Below are positions 16,111 through 24,592 of a DNA stretch of 64,000 nucleotides, piece after piece. The notes beneath the pieces are model-generated. The model did no database searches. It saw nothing but the letters and a program-made list of their open reading frames with translations, and was not told the origin of the DNA. Made by a program: the position numbers and the translations under genes. Numbering within the stretch: position 1 is the first letter of the stretch; each line of letters starts with the position of its first letter. This DNA is from Vampirovibrio chlorellavorus (GTDB lineage: Bacteria > Cyanobacteriota > Vampirovibrionia > Vampirovibrionales > Vampirovibrionaceae), in the NCBI GenBank assembly GCA_001858525.1, contig LAPX01000005.1, positions 124,001 through 188,000 of the forward strand, in the 5' to 3' direction.

Positions 16111-18288
16111 GTGTCCTTTGAGCATTCAAGAGAAGATGAAGGCTCTTTGGTGATTGATATTCACCAAATTGGAGTAGCCTTTCGGAGTAAGTGGCAATGG
16201 GCTGTAGCGGTCCCCGTCGTTTTTGCTTTGATGGCCGCGCTTTATGGGTATTTGATTTTTGAAGAGTCTTACCATTCTTCAGCAAAACTCCTTCTGGATG
16301 TAACGGATGCGCCCAAGTTTGTGTCCAATTTGGATACGGACGAGGCCTTTCTGAAAGGCAGTGGCTCGGAAAGTAGTCCTTACAAAAACCAGGAAGAATT
16401 GTTAAAAAGTCAGCTCATTTTCAATCGAGTGGCTGATACGCTCAAAAAGGATCACATCCGGGTCAAGTATAAAAAGCCGGTTGAACTGTCTGAAAAAGTA
16501 TTTTCAGCCGAGCATATCAAGAATACCAACTTTATTCGCATTGCTGCCACGGCAAACAAGCCTGATACGGCCCAAACGCTGGCCCAACTTTACATGCAAT
16601 CCTATCTGGATTTAATGAATGAGATTTCCTATACTCCTTTGAAACAAAAGCGGAAGCTGTTTGAAACTGAAGTGGCCCGTGCTGAGAATGAACTAGCAGG
16701 GATCAATCGCAAGATTGAACTGTATCAGGAAACGTATGGCATCCTAGATATTAATATCGAAAGTCAGAATCAAATTCGTCAGTTGGTGAATCTGGACAGC
16801 CAAAAGAAAGCCATTCAGGCTGATTTAGCTGAAAAACAGGCGGAAGTCAGCCGGATTCGCAAGCAGCTTAAATTAAAGCGGGGCGATTTTGATGACGTGG
16901 TTCAGGCTGTGGCCAAAGGTCAGGATAGTACGCTGGTTGTATTGCAGGAGAAGCTACAGGATCTGCAGAAGGATTATGACAGCAAGGCTTTGATTTACGC
17001 GCCCACCAATCCTGATATGGTTCAGCTCCAGCGAAAGTTGGACGTGTTAAAAGCACAAATTATCGATCAGCAGATTTTGACGGTGGGTCATGGTTTACCT
17101 CCGAGAACCGGGCAGATCAAAGACAGTGTGCGTACCGATATGGTGAACCGGTTGGCCTTGGCCGATTCTGAAAGTGCCGCTTTGCAGAACAAGTTGGGCA
17201 CCCTTTACATGCAATATGATGAGCTGAAGGGCTCATTGAAAGGGCTGCCCCAGCAGCAACTAGAATATGCCCGATTGAGTCTGGACAAGAAAAACCGCGA
17301 GGATCTTCTGACCCGGCTGAAGCAAAATCTGGCGGAAGCGCAAATGCAAGAAGCTTCTGTGCGCAAGCGTTTAATGGTCATCGATCCGCCCAATCTGCCT
17401 GAAAAACCGGTGGCCCCTTTACGTTGGCATATTATTTTAGGGGCAGCCGCTGCGGGCTTACTTCTGGCTTCTTCTGCGATAGTGGGGCAATCACTCATCA
17501 ATCAGAAATATTTTCGCCCGGAATATATTGAAAAAGTTCTGGATGCCCCTGTTTTGGGATGTATTCCATGGTTAACGGATGATCAGTGGCGATTCCTGCG
17601 CCATAAAAAACGCCTGGAAGTGACTGCCACCGATGTAGATCCCGGTGTTATTAATGCCTATCAGGACTTGGCGCTCAACCTAAAGGTGCGACGGAACGTA
17701 TTGCAAAAAAATACGGCGGTCTTGTCTCAATTACTGACGGAAAAGGGCCATGCCGTGGTTCTGGCCAATCTGGCCTTCTGTTTGGCACAAGGCGGGGAAC
17801 GCGTGATTTTGATCGATGCGGATTTGCGGAATCCTGGCTTGCACGAGGCCTTTAATCACGCTCTGGATTATGAGCGAGGTTTGCCGGAGCTGATTAACGC
17901 TATTTCTGAGCTGATGCATCGCAAGAAGGATGTGCAGGTTGAGGATATTTTGCAGCTGGTCAATGGTTCTGTAACCCCATCCGGCATTCATCCACAGTTG
18001 GAATATCTGAATGCAGGTCTCTCCCTGAATAATACGTTTGAATTTCTTAATGCCAAGAGTTTTGATATCCTGCTGAATGTTTTAAAGGCCAGCTATGACT
18101 GGGTACTGGTGAGTGCTCCCCCCATTTTAAGTCATCCGGATTGTGCTGTGTTACTGGGCTATGTGGATGGTTTATTGATATTGAGTGATCTGGAAACCGA
18201 GGAATTGCAGATGGCTGCGGTTCAAAGGAAAGTAGAGCGCATTGGTTCTATGACCTATGGCGCTATTTTGCGGAACTTATCCGTTTAA
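16111..18288 (+). CDS. Wzz/Wzc-like polysaccharide co-polymerase with a degenerate kinase domain
   Basis: The protein has 725 residues. A GTG start is favoured by GGAAG at 16097-16101. The first membrane helix lies near residues 30-50. A Wzz domain and long coiled coils (residues about 180-280 and 360-430) follow, and the second helix is near 440-460. The C-terminal domain aligns with tyrosine-kinase Wzc, and Walker A' is kept (VILIDADLRNPGL). Walker A is not: where GEGKST is expected, it reads TEKGHAVV, so the ATP-binding Lys and Thr are gone. No C-terminal tyrosine cluster exists (it ends ILRNLSV). It probably sets chain length or scaffolds export without kinase activity. Confidence 0.85.
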   Translation: MSFEHSREDEGSLVIDIHQIGVAFRSKWQWAVAVPVVFALMAALYGYLIFEESYHSSAKLLLDVTDAPKFVSNLDTDEAFLKGSGSESSPYKNQEELLKSQLIFNRVADTLKKDHIRVKYKKPVELSEKVFSAEHIKNTNFIRIAATANKPDTAQTLAQLYMQSYLDLMNEISYTPLKQKRKLFETEVARAENELAGINRKIELYQETYGILDINIESQNQIRQLVNLDSQKKAIQADLAEKQAEVSRIRKQLKLKRGDFDDVVQAVAKGQDSTLVVLQEKLQDLQKDYDSKALIYAPTNPDMVQLQRKLDVLKAQIIDQQILTVGHGLPPRTGQIKDSVRTDMVNRLALADSESAALQNKLGTLYMQYDELKGSLKGLPQQQLEYARLSLDKKNREDLLTRLKQNLAEAQMQEASVRKRLMVIDPPNLPEKPVAPLRWHIILGAAAAGLLLASSAIVGQSLINQKYFRPEYIEKVLDAPVLGCIPWLTDDQWRFLRHKKRLEVTATDVDPGVINAYQDLALNLKVRRNVLQKNTAVLSQLLTEKGHAVVLANLAFCLAQGGERVILIDADLRNPGLHEAFNHALDYERGLPELINAISELMHRKKDVQVEDILQLVNGSVTPSGIHPQLEYLNAGLSLNNTFEFLNAKSFDILLNVLKASYDWVLVSAPPILSHPDCAVLLGYVDGLLILSDLETEELQMAAVQRKVERIGSMTYGAILRNLSV

Positions 18289-18469
18289 TAACAGGGTGAG
18301 TCAGGGAATTTTGGGGTTGAGGGGGTAAGTGTATTTGGCTAGTGATGCTTTCTGGCATTTTTCGACAGCATTTTGATGGGTATGAAAAGAATTTAGTCTT
18401 TTATTAAAGTTTTGGTTGAACCTGACGAAGAGAATTTTACGTAGAAATTGGGAATGTTCATTTTGGCTT

Positions 18470-19579
18470 ATGATGAATCAAAATAGCAATCGTCGAATTC
18501 ATGATGTGCGCTCTGGCAGTCTTCATCGGCAAGGACTGGAAGCAGCACCGAACCTGCAGATTCTCGAGCAGGGCCTGTTTACAGAGGCCAAACCACTCCC
18601 CACACGGGACGTTATTATTAAGGCCGTTCTAATCGACGTATTTCTTCTCACCACAGGTTTTTCTGTGATTATGAGCCTGATGGGCTTTCCGGGCAAGCAT
18701 ATACCGGTTTTGCTGGTTTTAAACCTCGTCATTGGTATGATTTGCGCCCAGCAGTCGGATTATTACAATCCGGCAACCAGTCGTCACAGCTTGGGCAAGG
18801 CGGCTTTCATTACCTCCATTCTGTTTTTGGTCAACCTTGTTGTTTTCCCTTTGTTAGGGGCCTCGTTTCACGTTTGGGGTGCCGCCGTGTTGTTTGGATT
18901 TTTGGCTGTGAAAGCCATTGTGTCGGCATTTTGTCACTACGAGTCGGGCACTCTTTATCGGTTGAATCAATCTGCCACAATTTTCTACTCAATAGAAAAA
19001 GTCATTAAGCGTGGTTTTGATCTGTTCTGGGTCAGTGGTGGCTTGATTTGCCTCTCTCCGCTTTTGGCAACTGTAGCGTTGTTACTGTGGCTGGAAGGCA
19101 AAGGCTCGCCACTTTTTTGTCAGACCCGTATTGGGCTGGGTGAGCAACCGTTTAAAATGTATAAATTCCGCTCTATGGTGAAAAATGCCGAATTGATGAC
19201 CCGTAGTAACAATACGGTTCTGTTCAAGCGACAGGACGATCCTCGCATTACGCCCATGGGCCATATTATTCGTAAGTGGAGTATTGACGAGCTGCCTCAA
19301 TTGTTGAACGTGATTACCGGCGATATGTCTCTGGTGGGCCCTCGTCCGCCCATCCCTTCGGAATACGAATTAATGAACACCTATCACTGCCGGAAGTTTG
19401 AAGCCGTGCCGGGCTTGACCGGCTTGTGGCAGATTGTGGGGCGGGTTAAAAATCAGCGAGATTTTAATTCAGTGGCTGCCTATGACGTTTTTTACATTGA
19501 GAACTGGTGCCTGATTGAGGACTTAAAAATTCTGTTCAAGACTGTGCCGGTTGTTTTGCTTCATCGGGGCGCCTGCTGA
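18470..19579 (+). CDS. undecaprenyl-phosphate sugar-1-phosphate transferase (WcaJ-type priming enzyme)
   Basis: The start is uncertain: ATG at 18470 or 18473, or TTG at 18416. The first 170 residues hold about four membrane segments. The bacterial sugar-transferase domain then opens at KRGFDLFWVSGGLICLSPLL, with the re-entrant helix pattern. FCQTRIGLG, YKFRSMV, WSIDELPQLLNV, MSLVGPRPP and PGLTGLWQ follow in the usual order. It starts repeat-unit assembly by moving a hexose-phosphate onto the lipid carrier. It is the last gene of the polysaccharide locus, 181 bases after the co-polymerase. Confidence 0.92.
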   Translation: MMNQNSNRRIHDVRSGSLHRQGLEAAPNLQILEQGLFTEAKPLPTRDVIIKAVLIDVFLLTTGFSVIMSLMGFPGKHIPVLLVLNLVIGMICAQQSDYYNPATSRHSLGKAAFITSILFLVNLVVFPLLGASFHVWGAAVLFGFLAVKAIVSAFCHYESGTLYRLNQSATIFYSIEKVIKRGFDLFWVSGGLICLSPLLATVALLLWLEGKGSPLFCQTRIGLGEQPFKMYKFRSMVKNAELMTRSNNTVLFKRQDDPRITPMGHIIRKWSIDELPQLLNVITGDMSLVGPRPPIPSEYELMNTYHCRKFEAVPGLTGLWQIVGRVKNQRDFNSVAAYDVFYIENWCLIEDLKILFKTVPVVLLHRGAC

Positions 19580-19605
19580 GCTTTACCGTTTAAAATCCAG
19601 AAGCT

Positions 19606-19755
19606 CTCTAAGAAACGTCCGAAAAGCTTCCATTCCCTGCGTCTCCTACGTTCGTGCGCTGCTCAGTTTCGTTACTTATTCGTATAAGCGCCTTGCTTGC
19701 GCTGCTTCGGCCTTGTAGCAACACCGGACTAAAAACTTTCCGGATAGTCTCTAAG
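19606..19755 (+). repeat. possible 150-base element with imperfect terminal inverted repeats
   Basis: The 302-base gap between the priming transferase and the next gene holds no reading frame I trust. It does hold an imperfect inverted pair, 19606-19626 against 19736-19755, whose best core is CCGAAAAG against CTTTCCGG. The right end itself contains CCGGA...TCCGG. Between them, GCGCTGCT occurs twice (19656 region and 19700 region) and AGCGC/GCGCT can fold. This looks like a small mobile or dispersed non-coding repeat, but only one copy lies in the window. Confidence 0.3.
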
Positions 19756-19881
19756 GGGCTATCATGATGGCGCACATTTCTTTTTAGCTCAGGAGGTCAG
19801 AACCATAAGCCGCCTCGATAATCTGTTGATACAGGGTGCTTTGTGAAATAATGATAATCAGCTATCAAAGTGAGACTCTCA

Positions 19882-20265
19882 ATGTCTAAAGGCTGGGTTC
19901 TTTATGATGGAAATTGTCGCTTGTGTCTGGATTTTATTCAACGTTTCCAGCCACTGTTAAACCGTCTTGGCTTTGAGACAGTTCCCCAACAAACGGGTTG
20001 GGTCAAAGAAAAAATGGGCTTCAGCGCTGACCATGAATTGACCCAAGGTCAATTGAATGAAATGCGAGTTTTAACGTCTTCCGGCATATTTTACGGGGGA
20101 GGCAATGCCCTTATTTATCTTTCCCAGTTTATTTGGTGGGGTAAGCCATTGTATTGGGCTTCTTGTATTCCTGGTGTGCGCTGGATTATTGGAAAAATTT
20201 ACCAGTTCATAGCCCGTAATCGACACTGCTATGGGAAGGTCTGTGCCCTTAAAGACATGAAGTAA
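19882..20265 (+). CDS. DCC-family thiol-disulfide oxidoreductase (DUF393)
   Basis: The 127-residue protein opens with GWVLYDGNCRLCLDF. The DGNCxxC near residues 8-13 is the DCC motif that names the family, in which a thioredoxin-like CxxC is placed at the N-terminus. The remainder (FYGGGNALIYL, RWIIGKIYQFIARNR) also matches. The family's substrate is not established. I start it at the ATG 19882 and not the GTG 19870, because GTGAG then serves as a ribosome site. The gene stands alone between the possible repeat and a convergent pair. Confidence 0.85.
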   Translation: MSKGWVLYDGNCRLCLDFIQRFQPLLNRLGFETVPQQTGWVKEKMGFSADHELTQGQLNEMRVLTSSGIFYGGGNALIYLSQFIWWGKPLYWASCIPGVRWIIGKIYQFIARNRHCYGKVCALKDMK

Positions 20266-20385
20266 CGCTAGAAAAAGTCCAAAGAGCCAAGCCTATCCCC
20301 GGGACACCGCTACATTGCTTGCAACTTGAACCAGAGGCCATAAAAACGTAGGTTTAGGGATATCTTTTTGCTGATTCTGGGAAGC

Positions 20386-20724
20386 TTAGCCCTTGAGCCC
20401 TTTAGAGAGCATCACGCCTGCAGCACTGATCCCGCAGCAAAAGGCGGGAATGGCAAGTGCAGGCAGTATGAAACTACCCACTCCCAGACAAACCGTGGCA
20501 AACCATAACACGCCCGCCATCTTGTTTTTTGTTTGATTCCCAACAGGAACGATGGTGGTGTTCAAAACGCGTGCACATTGGTCTTTATCATTCACCCTTA
20601 GGTTCATAATCTCCGCCACATCCCCGTTTTCCTTGACAACAGTGGCCCAGGGCTTGTAACGCTTGGATTTTGCCCCGGTTCCCTCCACCGTGTCAAGTGC
20701 TCCAAAACGAGGCTGTGTTGTCAT
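20386..20724 (-). CDS. unassigned small membrane protein A
   Basis: The protein has 112 residues from the ATG at 20724; an in-frame ATG at 20754 is an alternative. A polar N-terminus (TTQPRFGALDTVEG) leads to about residue 60. From there a hydrophobic hairpin or two membrane segments (WFATVCLGVGSFILPALAIP, then FCCGISAAGVML) finish the protein with a short basic tail. I know no family. Its reading frame ends in the gap next to the DCC gene. It lies just downstream of small protein B on the same strand, so they are probably co-transcribed. Confidence 0.6.
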   Translation of the reverse strand: MTTQPRFGALDTVEGTGAKSKRYKPWATVVKENGDVAEIMNLRVNDKDQCARVLNTTIVPVGNQTKNKMAGVLWFATVCLGVGSFILPALAIPAFCCGISAAGVMLSKGLKG

Positions 20725-20766
20725 TGCATAACTATTCTCTTTGGAATTGAGCATAATCAATGATTA

Positions 20767-21180
20767 CTAAGCTTTCTGAGACAATGTTCCAGCATTTTTC
20801 AAGGCATTAAGGTCCACATTGGTCATAAAAATGCGCTGAGTGTACTGATTAGAATGCTTCATCGACATTGGAAATAGTGCCATAAAACTGCCTATACCTA
20901 ATAATCCCATAGGCCACTGGATGGCCTTAAGCGAAATTTTTTGGCCCGCTCTGGCAGAAAGCTTTTTGAGTCCTCCATGTAATTGAGGGCTGAGTCCATA
21001 ACCCAAAATTCCCAAGCAGGAGGCGGCAAGCACCTTTAGAAGTCTAACTTGCTGCTTTTGCCCCTCCGGCGGGGTTTCTGTATAAGTAATGGCAACCACA
21101 TTCTGCTTTGGCTGATTCACTACACATTGAGAGACCGCAAAGCTGAGAGGCTTTTGAGAGCGGCTAAAGGAAATAGTCAT
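20767..21180 (-). CDS. unassigned small membrane protein B
   Basis: The protein has 137 residues. The start ATG has AGGAG 12 bases upstream and a purine run closer. The N-terminus MTISFSRSQKPLSFAVS is polar. Two hydrophobic stretches follow, near residues 48-62 (LLKVLAASCLGILGYG) and 88-104 (MGLLGIGSFMALFP), with a basic linker between. No family is recognised. It is divergent from the ABC exporter across a 226-base region with a perfect dyad, so common control is possible. The last 25 residues are polar. Confidence 0.6.
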   Translation of the reverse strand: MTISFSRSQKPLSFAVSQCVVNQPKQNVVAITYTETPPEGQKQQVRLLKVLAASCLGILGYGLSPQLHGGLKKLSARAGQKISLKAIQWPMGLLGIGSFMALFPMSMKHSNQYTQRIFMTNVDLNALKNAGTLSQKA

Positions 21181-21300
21181 CTTCTCTTCAATCTCCTAAC
21201 CTATATTTGATTTTATTTATTTTATTTATTTTATTTTTGCCAGGGACATTAAACCCAGCAAACGTTTTTTTGTGCCATTTGAATGCTCAGGCAATACTCA

Positions 21301-21320
21301 AATAAGGTGAGGACCTTATT
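21301..21320. promoter_or_regulatory. perfect dyad AATAAGGT-GAGG-ACCTTATT (operator candidate)
   Basis: Two eight-base arms are exact inverse complements across a four-base GAGG centre. The site lies about 100 bases before the ABC exporter gene and about 120 bases before the divergent small membrane protein gene. No T run follows, so it is not a terminator. It could bind a dimeric regulator or fold in RNA. Confidence 0.45.
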
Positions 21321-21346
21321 GCTATGTCTGTAGTTTTAATTAAAGG

Positions 21347-21376
21347 TTGCTCAGTCACCTTGAATTCGCCTATTAT
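21347..21376 (+). promoter_or_regulatory. putative sigma70 promoter of the ABC/HlyD/TolC operon
   Basis: TTGCTC (21347-21352) and TATTAT (21371-21376) are separated by 18 bases, with the start codon about 30 bases further. It is the best pair in the gap, and the dyad at 21301-21320 lies just upstream, where an activator would sit. Confidence 0.4.
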
Positions 21377-21406
21377 GGACATTACTTGTCAATCCGCTAA
21401 GTGACT

Positions 21407-23194
21407 ATGGCCTCACATCATCACGCTGAAAATGGATTTCATTCTTCCGCGGGAGAGCACATCAGTCCTTTCCAGCGACTGCGTGTTCTCATCAGAGAAG
21501 ACAAAAAAGACCTGCTTATCCTGGTTCTTTACACCACGTTGGCGGGCCTTCTTACGCTGGCTGTTCCATTGACTGCCCAGGCTCTGGTGAATACCATTGC
21601 GGCCGGTGTCTTTTTGCAACCGGTGGTGGTACTGACCACCTTGCTGTTTATTGGCATGTTGTTTATCGGCTTACTGAGGATTTCCCAATTTTTTTTGGTG
21701 GAAGTGCTGCAGCAGCGGGTATTTGCCCGTGTTGCCCTCCGGCTGGCGGGCCAGGTGCCTTTTGTTCAGCACAAGGCTCTGATGAGTGATTATCCGCCAG
21801 AGTTGATGAATCGCTTCTTTGATATTATCCAGACCCAGAAGGCCATGTCCAAATTACTGATGGACGGGCCTGCCACCGTGTTGCAGATTCTGGTTGGCTT
21901 GATACTGATGGCTGTCTACAGTCCTATTCTGCTGGGTTTCGACTTATTTATCATCTTCTTTCTGGCCTTTACGGCCTTTGTACTGGGTCGTAACGCGGTT
22001 AATACCAGCATTGATGAATCCGTACAGAAGTACCGGGTGGCTGGATGGTTACAAGAATTGGCCCGATGCCAGGTCAGCTTTAAGGTGGATGGCATTCCGG
22101 GTTACCTGTTTCGGAAAGCTGATGAGCAGGTGGTTGACTATATTAAGGCTCGTCATTCTCACTTTCGGATTTTGTTTCGTCAGGTGGCGGCCAATTACTT
22201 TTTTCAGGCCCTGGCCAGTGCGGGCATTTTGGGGATTGGTGGCTGGCTGGTCATTAATCGACAATTGACATTGGGCCAGCTGGTGGCTTCCGAGTTGGTT
22301 ATTCTGATTCTGATTTCAGCCATGGATAAATTGGTGATGATGTTTCAGGATTGGTATGACCTGCTTACTGCGGTCGAAAAAATTGGACACCTGACTGACC
22401 TACCGCTGGAACGTGAAGGCGGAACTTTGTTGCCGCGCCAGGAAGACGGGGCTCATGTTGTTTGTCAGGATCTGTACTTTGATTACACTCATCCCGACAC
22501 TAGGATTCTGAAGGGCCTGAGCTTATCCCTGAAGCCGGGAGAGATGGTCTGCCTGGTTGGAGCCAGTGGTGCCGGTAAATCGACCTTGGCGGAAATTTTA
22601 TGCGGCTTACTGGAGCCCAAGTCGGGTGTGGTTCGAATCAACGGGTTTGATGTTCGGAATCTGGATCTGAACAGTTTACGGCAGGTGGTGGCTCTGGTGA
22701 GCGATGGCAACGAGATTTTTGACGGCACCGTCGAAGAAAACATTGTGGTAGGCAGACCTCACGTTCGCCCAGAGTACATTCACTGGGCCTTGGAAATAAC
22801 ACAGTTGACGGATGAGATCATGGCTTTGCCAGATGGGCTACAAACCAGTTTGATCAGTGCTGGCAGGAATTTGTCCCGAGGGCAAATGCAGCGCTTGATG
22901 ATTGCCCGTGCCATTGTGGATCGGCCCAATTTACTCATTCTGGATGAAGCGTTCATCGGCATTGATGAACGCACCAAACTGCAGATTCTGGATGCCCTGT
23001 TAGATCCTGCAAATCGCTGGACAGTGATTGGTATTTCACACGATGCAGATGTGGTGATTCGGGCGGATCATATTATGGTGCTGGCCGATGGGGTAATTGC
23101 TGAATCCGCCTCGCTCAATGCCTTGTCCTTACAGCCCAACAGTCGCTTTTCGGGGCTGTTCCCTAATTTGCTTTCCAGTCTGGGAGGGCGATAG
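21407..23194 (+). CDS. ABC transporter, fused membrane and ATPase domains (type I secretion-like)
   Basis: The protein has 595 residues. About six membrane segments (residues 35-330) precede an ATPase domain with Walker A GASGAGKST near 385, signature LSRGQMQRLMIARA near 490, Walker B LLILDEAF and the switch His in GISHD. No C39 peptidase domain is present, so it does not trim double-glycine leaders. It starts at ATG 21407, with a GTG six bases upstream as the alternative. The next two genes code for a membrane-fusion protein and a TolC-family protein. Together they form a complete tripartite exporter with unknown cargo. Confidence 0.88.
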   Translation: MASHHHAENGFHSSAGEHISPFQRLRVLIREDKKDLLILVLYTTLAGLLTLAVPLTAQALVNTIAAGVFLQPVVVLTTLLFIGMLFIGLLRISQFFLVEVLQQRVFARVALRLAGQVPFVQHKALMSDYPPELMNRFFDIIQTQKAMSKLLMDGPATVLQILVGLILMAVYSPILLGFDLFIIFFLAFTAFVLGRNAVNTSIDESVQKYRVAGWLQELARCQVSFKVDGIPGYLFRKADEQVVDYIKARHSHFRILFRQVAANYFFQALASAGILGIGGWLVINRQLTLGQLVASELVILILISAMDKLVMMFQDWYDLLTAVEKIGHLTDLPLEREGGTLLPRQEDGAHVVCQDLYFDYTHPDTRILKGLSLSLKPGEMVCLVGASGAGKSTLAEILCGLLEPKSGVVRINGFDVRNLDLNSLRQVVALVSDGNEIFDGTVEENIVVGRPHVRPEYIHWALEITQLTDEIMALPDGLQTSLISAGRNLSRGQMQRLMIARAIVDRPNLLILDEAFIGIDERTKLQILDALLDPANRWTVIGISHDADVVIRADHIMVLADGVIAESASLNALSLQPNSRFSGLFPNLLSSLGGR

Positions 23195-23197
23195 TCA

Positions 23198-24592
23198 ATG
23201 CGTATTGGGTTTATGAACTCCAAATCCCAACAACAACTGGTCTCTCCCCGCTTTTTTACCTGGTTGGTTTTATGGACCTCATTAATGTTGCTGTTTGGGG
23301 TGGTGGCCCTTATTTTTGTGCCCTGGCAGCAAACGGTTACTGGTACTGGCAAAGTGACCGTGTTCTCTCCCATGCAGCGTCCCCAGGCTATTGAAGCCCA
23401 AATTTCCGGACGGTTAAGGCAATGGTACGTGCTGGAAGGGCAAACCGTCAAAGCAGGGCAGATCATTGCCGATTTGGCCGATATTGACCCTAAGTTTCTG
23501 GATGTCAATCAGATTAAGACGCTGGAAGCCCAAAGGACAGCATTGGAAGCCCGTAAGTCTGCCGCCGAGACCCGAATTGTTGCTTTAGAAAGTCAAATGA
23601 GCGCCTTGGGTCAATCCCGGCAATCGGCCATTCCCGGTGCGGGCGAAAAAATAGGACAGAATCAGGATCGTATTCTGGCAGCTCAGCAGGGGCTCACCGC
23701 TGCCCGGCAGAATCTGGATACGGCGCTGTTTAATTACAGCCGGGTCAAGGATCTTTACCAGAAAGGGCTGCGCTCCAAACGGGATTTTGAATTGACGGAA
23801 CTAGATAAGGTTCGGGCAGAAACTGGCGTCCAGCAGGCCGAAGCTCAACTTCGCGTTTCTCAGCGGGATGTGAAGGTGGCTCAGTTTGATCAAGGCAAAG
23901 TAACTGGCGACACAGCGGCGGCGCTGGCCAATGTGGCTGCGTCCCTGGCCTCGGCGCAGGAAACCATTGCCTCCACCGTCAGCGATATTGCCAAGTTGAA
24001 TGTGGATATCCAGAATCTGCGGCAACGTACCGGGCAACGTCAGATTAAAGCGCCTGTCACGGGTAAAGTGGTTCGCCTATTACAGGTAGGCACTGGAGAA
24101 ACCGTGGCCGAAGGCGAGGTTTTGGCCGTTGTGGTCCCGGAAACCAAGGATCAGGCCGTAGAACTCTACGTTTCTGACTGGGATGTGCCGCTGGTTTCTG
24201 AAGGGCGCTTGGTGCGTCTGCAATTTGCCGGATGGCCGGCCATTCAGTTTTCGGGTTGGCCCTCAATTGCCAGTGGGACTTTTGGCGGCCGGGTGGCCGT
24301 AGTGGATGCCGTTGACGATGGTCGGGGGCGTTATCGTATTTTGGTTAAACCGGATTTGAAGTCCATTGCCTCCGGTAGAGATGAACCCTGGCCTAGCGGT
24401 AACTATTTGCGTCCGGGCACTGAGGCCACCGGCTGGATTTTGCTGGATACGGTTCCTTTGGGCTATGAACTGTGGCGTCAATTTAACGCTTTCCCGCCCA
24501 CCCTGAAAGAAAAGCCGGATTCCGGCAAGGACGGAGACTATAACGCCGACTCTGGGAAGGAAAAGCCGGTAAAACGGAAAGTGAAAAAATGA
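23198..24592 (+). CDS. HlyD-type membrane-fusion (periplasmic adaptor) protein
   Basis: The protein has 464 residues. One N-terminal anchor helix (about residues 24-46) is followed by the first lipoyl half (ISGRLRQWYVLEGQTVKAGQ). A long helical hairpin rich in Gln, Ala and Arg covers about residues 105-270. The second lipoyl half is KAPVTGKVVRLLQVGTGETV, and a beta-barrel region follows. The last 30 residues are very charged with repeated DSGK and EKP patches. GGAGG at 23183-23187 supports the ATG at 23198. It bridges the ABC protein and the TolC-like channel. Confidence 0.9.
   Translation: MRIGFMNSKSQQQLVSPRFFTWLVLWTSLMLLFGVVALIFVPWQQTVTGTGKVTVFSPMQRPQAIEAQISGRLRQWYVLEGQTVKAGQIIADLADIDPKFLDVNQIKTLEAQRTALEARKSAAETRIVALESQMSALGQSRQSAIPGAGEKIGQNQDRILAAQQGLTAARQNLDTALFNYSRVKDLYQKGLRSKRDFELTELDKVRAETGVQQAEAQLRVSQRDVKVAQFDQGKVTGDTAAALANVAASLASAQETIASTVSDIAKLNVDIQNLRQRTGQRQIKAPVTGKVVRLLQVGTGETVAEGEVLAVVVPETKDQAVELYVSDWDVPLVSEGRLVRLQFAGWPAIQFSGWPSIASGTFGGRVAVVDAVDDGRGRYRILVKPDLKSIASGRDEPWPSGNYLRPGTEATGWILLDTVPLGYELWRQFNAFPPTLKEKPDSGKDGDYNADSGKEKPVKRKVKK

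Noticed and set aside
21205-21240. Tandem TTTATT-rich repeat upstream of small membrane protein B as a CRISPR or iteron array
   Set aside because: The unit is a simple AT repeat with no spacers; it is low-complexity promoter DNA at most.
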